Source: an uncultured Collinsella sp.
GTDB lineage: Bacteria; Actinomycetota; Coriobacteriia; Coriobacteriales; Coriobacteriaceae
Direction of reading: 5' to 3'
Assembly (NCBI GenBank): GCA_900548495.1
Contig: URKT01000081.1
Coordinates: 1 to 9,231 of the forward strand
Length of the DNA: 9,231 nucleotides
In this document: positions 5,404 through 9,231 of the stretch, piece after piece
How the letters are laid out: each line of letters begins with the position of its first letter
How positions within the stretch are numbered: position 1 is the first letter of the stretch
The notes under the pieces: generated by a model
What the model saw: the letters and a program-made list of their open reading frames with translations, nothing else
What the model was told of the DNA's origin: nothing
Database searches by the model: none
Translations under genes and position numbers: made by a program

Positions 5404-7734
5404 ATGGCTGGTAATCACTTTAAGGGCAGCGATAGCGGCCGTCCTGCAGTTCCGCCGCGTCCGAACGGGGCTGGTAAGGCCGGCACGCCGGGCGGCGCTG
5501 GACAGGGCGGTTCCGGTAAGCGCGTGTCCCCGGGCGAGACAGCGATGTTTACCGCTCTGTACGAGCAGTCTCAAAAGGCAAAAAAGACCGGCCGTGCAAG
5601 AGGGAATGTCTTTGCGGGCGGTGCAACCTCCACGTCGCAGCCGAGCGGGGCTCCTTCGGTACCCGCGAACAACGCAGGTGCTGCCAACGCCGCGAATGCC
5701 GCCGGCAACGTTAATGCCGACAAGGCCGCCAACAATACTCCCTCTGCCGGTGGCGCGGGGCTTACGGGTAACCTTGGCACGATTTACACCGGCGCCTCCG
5801 AGACTGGCACGTTCGCCCGCCTGGATGATGGCGGTGCCGAGTTTGCGGGCTCGGGTTCCAAGGAAGATTATTACGATTTTGGCTTGAACTACGGTGGCGA
5901 CGCTTCGCCGAGTTCGACCTCTGACGGTCTGGTCCGTCATCGCCATCGCAAGGGCGAGCGCAAAAAGCGTCACACCGGCGCCATTATTGCCGTTGTAGTC
6001 GCGGTGCTTCTCGTTGCGCTTGGCGCAAGCGGCTTTATGCTGCTTAACTCGGCAAAGACCGTAAAGAGCGAAGCGAAGGAGGCTGTCGAGATCGTCGGTG
6101 GCCTTAAGGACAAGGTCACGTCGGGCGATTTTTCGACGCTGCCTGACGACGCGAAGAAGATCGATGAGCTCTGCGACAGCATGAAGGCGGAGACCTCGAG
6201 CCCGCTGTGGACGGCGGCATCGTTTATCCCGGTGTATGGCAGTGACATCAACGCAGCCCGCACCATGATCGACGCCCTGTCCGATGTCTCGAGCAACGCG
6301 CTGGTTCCCATGGCCGACAACCTTTCGCAGGCCACGCCCGGCAAGCTGTTCCAGGACGGCATGATTAACGTGTCCGCGCTGCAGGCGGTCGCCGATTCGC
6401 TTTCCAGCAGCTCGAAGGTGTTCAAGAGCGCCAACGAGAAGGTCCAGGGCATTGGCGATACTCATATTTCCCAGGTGACCGAGCTGGTCGATAAGGCCAA
6501 GGACGGCTTTGCCACCCTCAACGGTGCGGTTGACGCGGCGGAGAAGGTCGCCCCCGTCCTTCCCCAGATGCTCGGCGCCAACGGCCAGACGCGTCATTAC
6601 CTTGTGCTCGCGATGAGCAATGTCGAGATCCGCGCCTGCGGCGGTTTCCCCGGTTCTCGCGGCGTGATGTCGGTGACTGACGGTAAGCTCGAACTGGGCG
6701 ATTTTGTCAAAGTCGACATGATGAAAGAGCCTTTGAGCCCGCTTCCCATCACCGATGAAGAGGCAAACTTGTTCACGACCGGATGGGGCCTGACCGGATT
6801 CAACACGCTCGGATACACGATGGGCGACGTTACGATGACGCCCGATTATCCGCGTGCGGCTCAGCTTGCCAGCGATATGCAGAAGGCCATTGTCGGAGAT
6901 GACATCGACGGCGTATTTGCAGTCGATCCGGTATTTTTGCAGTATATGCTCGGCGTTGTAGGCGGCACACAGCTTCCTGACGGCACCGTCGTTGATGGAA
7001 GTAACGCCGCAAAGGTGCTGCTGCACGATATTTATTGGAATTACCCGGTAGAGGAACAGGACGCCATTTTTGCGGCGGTTGCCGGATCAGCTTTTAACAA
7101 GATCGTGGACGAACTGGGCTCCAGCGATATTACTAAGATTGCTGCCGCCATCGAAAAGGGTGCTTCCGAGGGTCGCATCCTCATGTATTCGAGAAATGAT
7201 GACGAGGAAAAGGCCGCGAAGGCTCTTGGAATATCGGGCGCTCTCCAAACCGACACGTCGGAGGCTCCGATCTTGGGCGTCTATGTGAACAACTACAGCT
7301 ATTCAAAGATGGATTGGTTCCTCGATAAGCGAGTCACCATCGATTCTTCGGTTGAAAATGCCGATGGCTCGATGACGTATCGAGTGACCACCTCGCTCAA
7401 GAACACGATGACCCCTCAGGAGAAGGCCGAGATGCCTGGTTATTTCCAGGGCCATAACGGCATTAGCCAGGATATTGATGATGAGGTGCTGAGGCTTTAT
7501 CTCTATGCTCCTGCGGGAGGCAGCATTTCGGATATTAAGACTTCGGGCTCCGGTTCTATCGAGATGAACGAAGCGACGCACGATGGCTTGAAGGTTGCAT
7601 GGGGCGGTGTCCACATGCTTCTTGGACAAGACATAAAGGTCGAGTACACGGTCACGACTTCGAAGGACTCTGGGCACAAAGAGCTTAAGGTTCGTACCAC
7701 GCCAACCGCTCAAACGTTCGAACAGGATAAGTAA
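5404..7734 (+). CDS. DUF4012-domain single-pass membrane protein, 776 residues
   Basis: Residues 1-177 are a low-complexity Gly/Ala/Asn/Ser-rich tail with an Ala-Asn run near 89-110. An ordered-looking island, VSPGETAMFTALYEQSQKAKK, lies at 41-61. A basic cluster (178-190, RHRHRKGERKKRH) precedes one transmembrane helix (193-215), so the tail should be cytoplasmic and the rest outside. The outer part begins with a helical stretch including a FIPVYGSDINAAR segment, then the DUF4012 core: RHYLVLAMSNVEIRACGGF (398-416), TPDYPRAAQLASDM, DIDGVFAVDPVFLQYMLG, and a C-terminal beta-rich part starting MDWFLDKRVTIDS. The whole protein has only two cysteines, C257 and C412, both external and possibly disulfide-linked; C412 sits where relatives often have Thr before GGF. 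DUF4012 has no firmly established activity to my knowledge; members are often found with glycan genes. Stop to the glmM start is 3 bases, so the two genes are probably co-transcribed and translationally coupled, suggesting a role in wall or surface-glycan assembly (inference). Confidence 0.88.
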   Translation: MAGNHFKGSDSGRPAVPPRPNGAGKAGTPGGAGQGGSGKRVSPGETAMFTALYEQSQKAKKTGRARGNVFAGGATSTSQPSGAPSVPANNAGAANAANAAGNVNADKAANNTPSAGGAGLTGNLGTIYTGASETGTFARLDDGGAEFAGSGSKEDYYDFGLNYGGDASPSSTSDGLVRHRHRKGERKKRHTGAIIAVVVAVLLVALGASGFMLLNSAKTVKSEAKEAVEIVGGLKDKVTSGDFSTLPDDAKKIDELCDSMKAETSSPLWTAASFIPVYGSDINAARTMIDALSDVSSNALVPMADNLSQATPGKLFQDGMINVSALQAVADSLSSSSKVFKSANEKVQGIGDTHISQVTELVDKAKDGFATLNGAVDAAEKVAPVLPQMLGANGQTRHYLVLAMSNVEIRACGGFPGSRGVMSVTDGKLELGDFVKVDMMKEPLSPLPITDEEANLFTTGWGLTGFNTLGYTMGDVTMTPDYPRAAQLASDMQKAIVGDDIDGVFAVDPVFLQYMLGVVGGTQLPDGTVVDGSNAAKVLLHDIYWNYPVEEQDAIFAAVAGSAFNKIVDELGSSDITKIAAAIEKGASEGRILMYSRNDDEEKAAKALGISGALQTDTSEAPILGVYVNNYSYSKMDWFLDKRVTIDSSVENADGSMTYRVTTSLKNTMTPQEKAEMPGYFQGHNGISQDIDDEVLRLYLYAPAGGSISDIKTSGSGSIEMNEATHDGLKVAWGGVHMLLGQDIKVEYTVTTSKDSGHKELKVRTTPTAQTFEQDK

Positions 7735-7737
7735 GAT

Positions 7738-9069
7738 ATGAAGTACTTTGGCACCGACGGCTTTCGCGGTGAGGCCAACGTTGGGCTGACGGTAGAGCAC
7801 GCTTATAAGATTGGCCGTTTTGTGGGCTGGTATTACGGCGCCAACCGCGAGCGCAAGGCGCGCGTGATCGTGGGCAAGGACACGCGTCGCTCGAGTTATA
7901 TGTTCGAGGCGGCGCTGGTGAGCGGCCTGGTCGCGAGCGGTGCGGACGCCTATATGCTGCATGTGATCCCGACGCCGGGCGTGGCGCATCAGACCGTGGA
8001 GGGCTGCTTCGATTGCGGCATCATGATCAGCGCGAGCCACAACCCGTTTTGCGATAACGGCATTAAGCTCGTCAACAGCGACGGTTTTAAGATGGACGAG
8101 GATGTACTGGAGCTCATCGAGGACTACATCGATGGCAAGAGCGAAGTTCCGCTGGCCACGGGCAACCACATCGGTGCCACGGTGGACTACATGCAGGGCC
8201 GCAACCGCTACATTGCTTCGCTCATTGCAAGTGCGAACTTTTCGCTGCAGGGCGTCAAGATCGGTATCGACTGCGCCAACGGCTCGGCTTCCTCGGTGGC
8301 CAAGCCGGTGTTTGACGCGCTCGGTGCCGACGTGCGCGTGATCAATGCCGCGCCCGATGGTTTTAACATCAACGTCGATTGCGGCTCCACGCATATGGAG
8401 CGCCTACAGCGCCATGTGGTGGAGCAGGGCCTGGACGTGGGTTTTGCCTACGATGGCGATGCCGACCGCTGCCTGGCCGTGGATGAGCGCGGTCGCGTGG
8501 TAGACGGCGACCAGATCCTGTACGTGTGCGGCGTGTATCTGAACAAACACGGTCGCCTTTCGGGCGGTACCGTGGTGCCGACGATTGCCAGCAACTTTGG
8601 CCTGATCAAGTCGTTGGAGCTTGCCGGTCTGAGCGCCGTGACCAGCGGCGTGGGCGACCGTCACGTGTATGCCAAGATGCGCGAGGGCGGCTACAGCCTG
8701 GGCGGCGAGCAGACGGGCCATACGATCTTTGGCGATATCGAGCGCACGGGCGACGGCATTATGACCTCGCTGCGCGTGATGGAAGTGATTCGTGCCGAGC
8801 GTGAGACGCTCTCGCAGCTCACGGCTCCGTGCAAGCTGCTGCCGCAGGCGCAGGTGGCCGTGCACGTGGCGGACAAGGACGCCGCGCTCGAGAACATGGG
8901 CGTGCAGAACGCCATCGCCGAGGCCGAGGCGTCGCTGGCGGGCGAGGGCCGCGTGCTCGTACGCAAGAGCGGAACCGAGTCGGTTATCCGCGTGCTGGCC
9001 GAGGCGCCCGACCAAGCATCCGCCGATGCCGCCATGAAGCGCATCGCCAACGCGCTCGAGGCTCTTTAG
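7738..9069 (+). CDS. glmM: Phosphoglucosamine mutase
   Basis: A 443-residue alpha-D-phosphohexomutase that interconverts glucosamine-6-phosphate and glucosamine-1-phosphate, the cytoplasmic step before GlmU in UDP-GlcNAc and peptidoglycan synthesis. The N-terminus has the GlmM signature KYFGTDGFRGEAN. The phosphoserine loop is ISASHNPFCDNGIK with catalytic S100. The Mg-binding loop is DGDADR with D239, D241 and D243. The sugar-binding loop is GGEQTGH (322-328), and the phosphate-binding loop of domain 4 is RKSGTES (409-415). All four domains are present and the length is close to the usual ~445-450. The last loop ends in Ser where GTEP is usual. The ATG at 7738 follows the DUF4012 stop by 3 bases; a weak AGGA at 7724-7727, inside the upstream gene, suggests coupled translation. 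Phosphomannomutase/phosphoglucomutase relatives are the alternative, but the N-terminal and serine-loop motifs favour GlmM. Confidence 0.95.
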   Translation: MKYFGTDGFRGEANVGLTVEHAYKIGRFVGWYYGANRERKARVIVGKDTRRSSYMFEAALVSGLVASGADAYMLHVIPTPGVAHQTVEGCFDCGIMISASHNPFCDNGIKLVNSDGFKMDEDVLELIEDYIDGKSEVPLATGNHIGATVDYMQGRNRYIASLIASANFSLQGVKIGIDCANGSASSVAKPVFDALGADVRVINAAPDGFNINVDCGSTHMERLQRHVVEQGLDVGFAYDGDADRCLAVDERGRVVDGDQILYVCGVYLNKHGRLSGGTVVPTIASNFGLIKSLELAGLSAVTSGVGDRHVYAKMREGGYSLGGEQTGHTIFGDIERTGDGIMTSLRVMEVIRAERETLSQLTAPCKLLPQAQVAVHVADKDAALENMGVQNAIAEAEASLAGEGRVLVRKSGTESVIRVLAEAPDQASADAAMKRIANALEAL

Positions 9070-9097
9070 TTACGCGGTTTTACCAAACCGCGTAACT
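9068..9097 (+). terminator. Perfect hairpin overlapping the glmM stop codon
   Basis: AGTTACGCGGTTT (9068-9080) pairs perfectly over 13 positions with AAACCGCGTAACT (9085-9097) around a TACC loop. The 5' arm begins within the TAG stop. No T-tract follows, so it may act as a 3'-end stabiliser or pause element rather than a classic terminator. Confidence 0.5.
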
Positions 9098-9144
9098 GCT
9101 CGACGCTGCAAACGGCCCCAAGCGGCAATCTGACGTTCAATTTC

Positions 9145-9174
9145 AAGGGCGCGACCAGAAGGTCAGCGCCCTTT
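9145..9174 (+). terminator. Likely intrinsic terminator of the DUF4012-glmM unit
   Basis: AAGGGCGC (9145-9152) pairs with GCGCCCTT (9166-9173). An inner GACC/GGTC stem closes an AGAA loop, with one bulged A at 9165. The 3' side runs into CTTTCATT, a short T-rich tail. This is the best termination signal after glmM. Confidence 0.65.
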
Positions 9175-9195
9175 CATTGGTCAAGACTTTAGTCT

Positions 9196-9216
9196 GCTGG
9201 CCGCGCAGCGGCCAGC
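9196..9216. repeat. GC-rich hairpin near the contig end
   Basis: GCTGGCCGC (9196-9204) and GCGGCCAGC (9208-9216) are perfect inverted arms around a GCA loop, followed by TTTAAA. It could be a second terminator or an end-of-gene signal for a minus-strand gene beyond the window. The last 15 bases hold nothing recognisable. Confidence 0.45.
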
Positions 9217-9231
9217 TTTAAACCACCCGCT

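Noticed and set aside
5374..7026. 550-codon open frame antisense to the DUF4012 gene
   Set aside because: Its composition is Arg/His/Ala-rich with no family motif, as expected from the complement of a GC-biased gene. The plus strand has clear DUF4012 motifs and a ribosome binding site.
7303..8394. 363-codon minus-strand frame over DUF4012 and glmM
   Set aside because: It is opposite two well-supported genes and shows no recognisable domain, so it is a shadow frame.

Overview
The window reads as a chromosomal contig end from a high-GC Gram-positive bacterium. The most likely group is a Coriobacteriia gut actinobacterium of the Collinsella type. This is inferred from base composition, AGGAG-type ribosome binding sites, and the pairing of a DUF4012 membrane protein with a GlmM-type phosphohexomutase. 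No rRNA or other strong taxonomic marker is present. The first 48 bases are not genomic: they are an Illumina Nextera i7 adapter ending in the 19-bp transposon mosaic end. Biology starts at base 49.

Left half (49-3641) is a loosely packed accessory-looking region. It holds the 3' part of a RecG-C-terminal-like/AlbA-type ATP-binding regulator (49-621, +), an unrecognised 163-residue protein (722-1213, -), an HNH endonuclease with a large N-terminal domain resembling modification-dependent restriction enzymes (1429-2511, +), a 94-residue zinc-ribbon protein (2633-2917, +), and a DUF5710 protein with two CxxC pairs (2955-3641, -). These genes have long gaps between them and alternate in strand, so they look individually expressed rather than forming one operon.

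The middle (3823-4016) is a compact, complete tRNA-Val(GAC) unit on the minus strand, with a promoter (TTGCCA, 17-bp spacer, TATATT, AT-rich UP-like palindrome), the tRNA with encoded CCA, and a strong intrinsic terminator.

Right half (4232-9069) is housekeeping/envelope territory, all on the plus strand. It holds an EamA/DMT-family ten-helix transporter with a hydrophilic N-terminal extension, then a two-gene unit. That unit is a large single-pass membrane DUF4012 protein with a 190-residue low-complexity cytoplasmic tail, followed after only 3 bases by glmM (phosphoglucosamine mutase, making GlcN-1-P for UDP-GlcNAc). The tight coupling suggests the DUF4012 protein works in cell-wall or surface-glycan assembly. 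Three hairpins follow glmM in the last 165 bases; the second is the best terminator candidate.

I see no CRISPR array, insertion sequence, integrase or duplicated attachment site. No clearly new multi-gene system is evident. The best candidates for novelty are the HNH protein with its small zinc-ribbon neighbours, and the DUF4012-GlmM pair.
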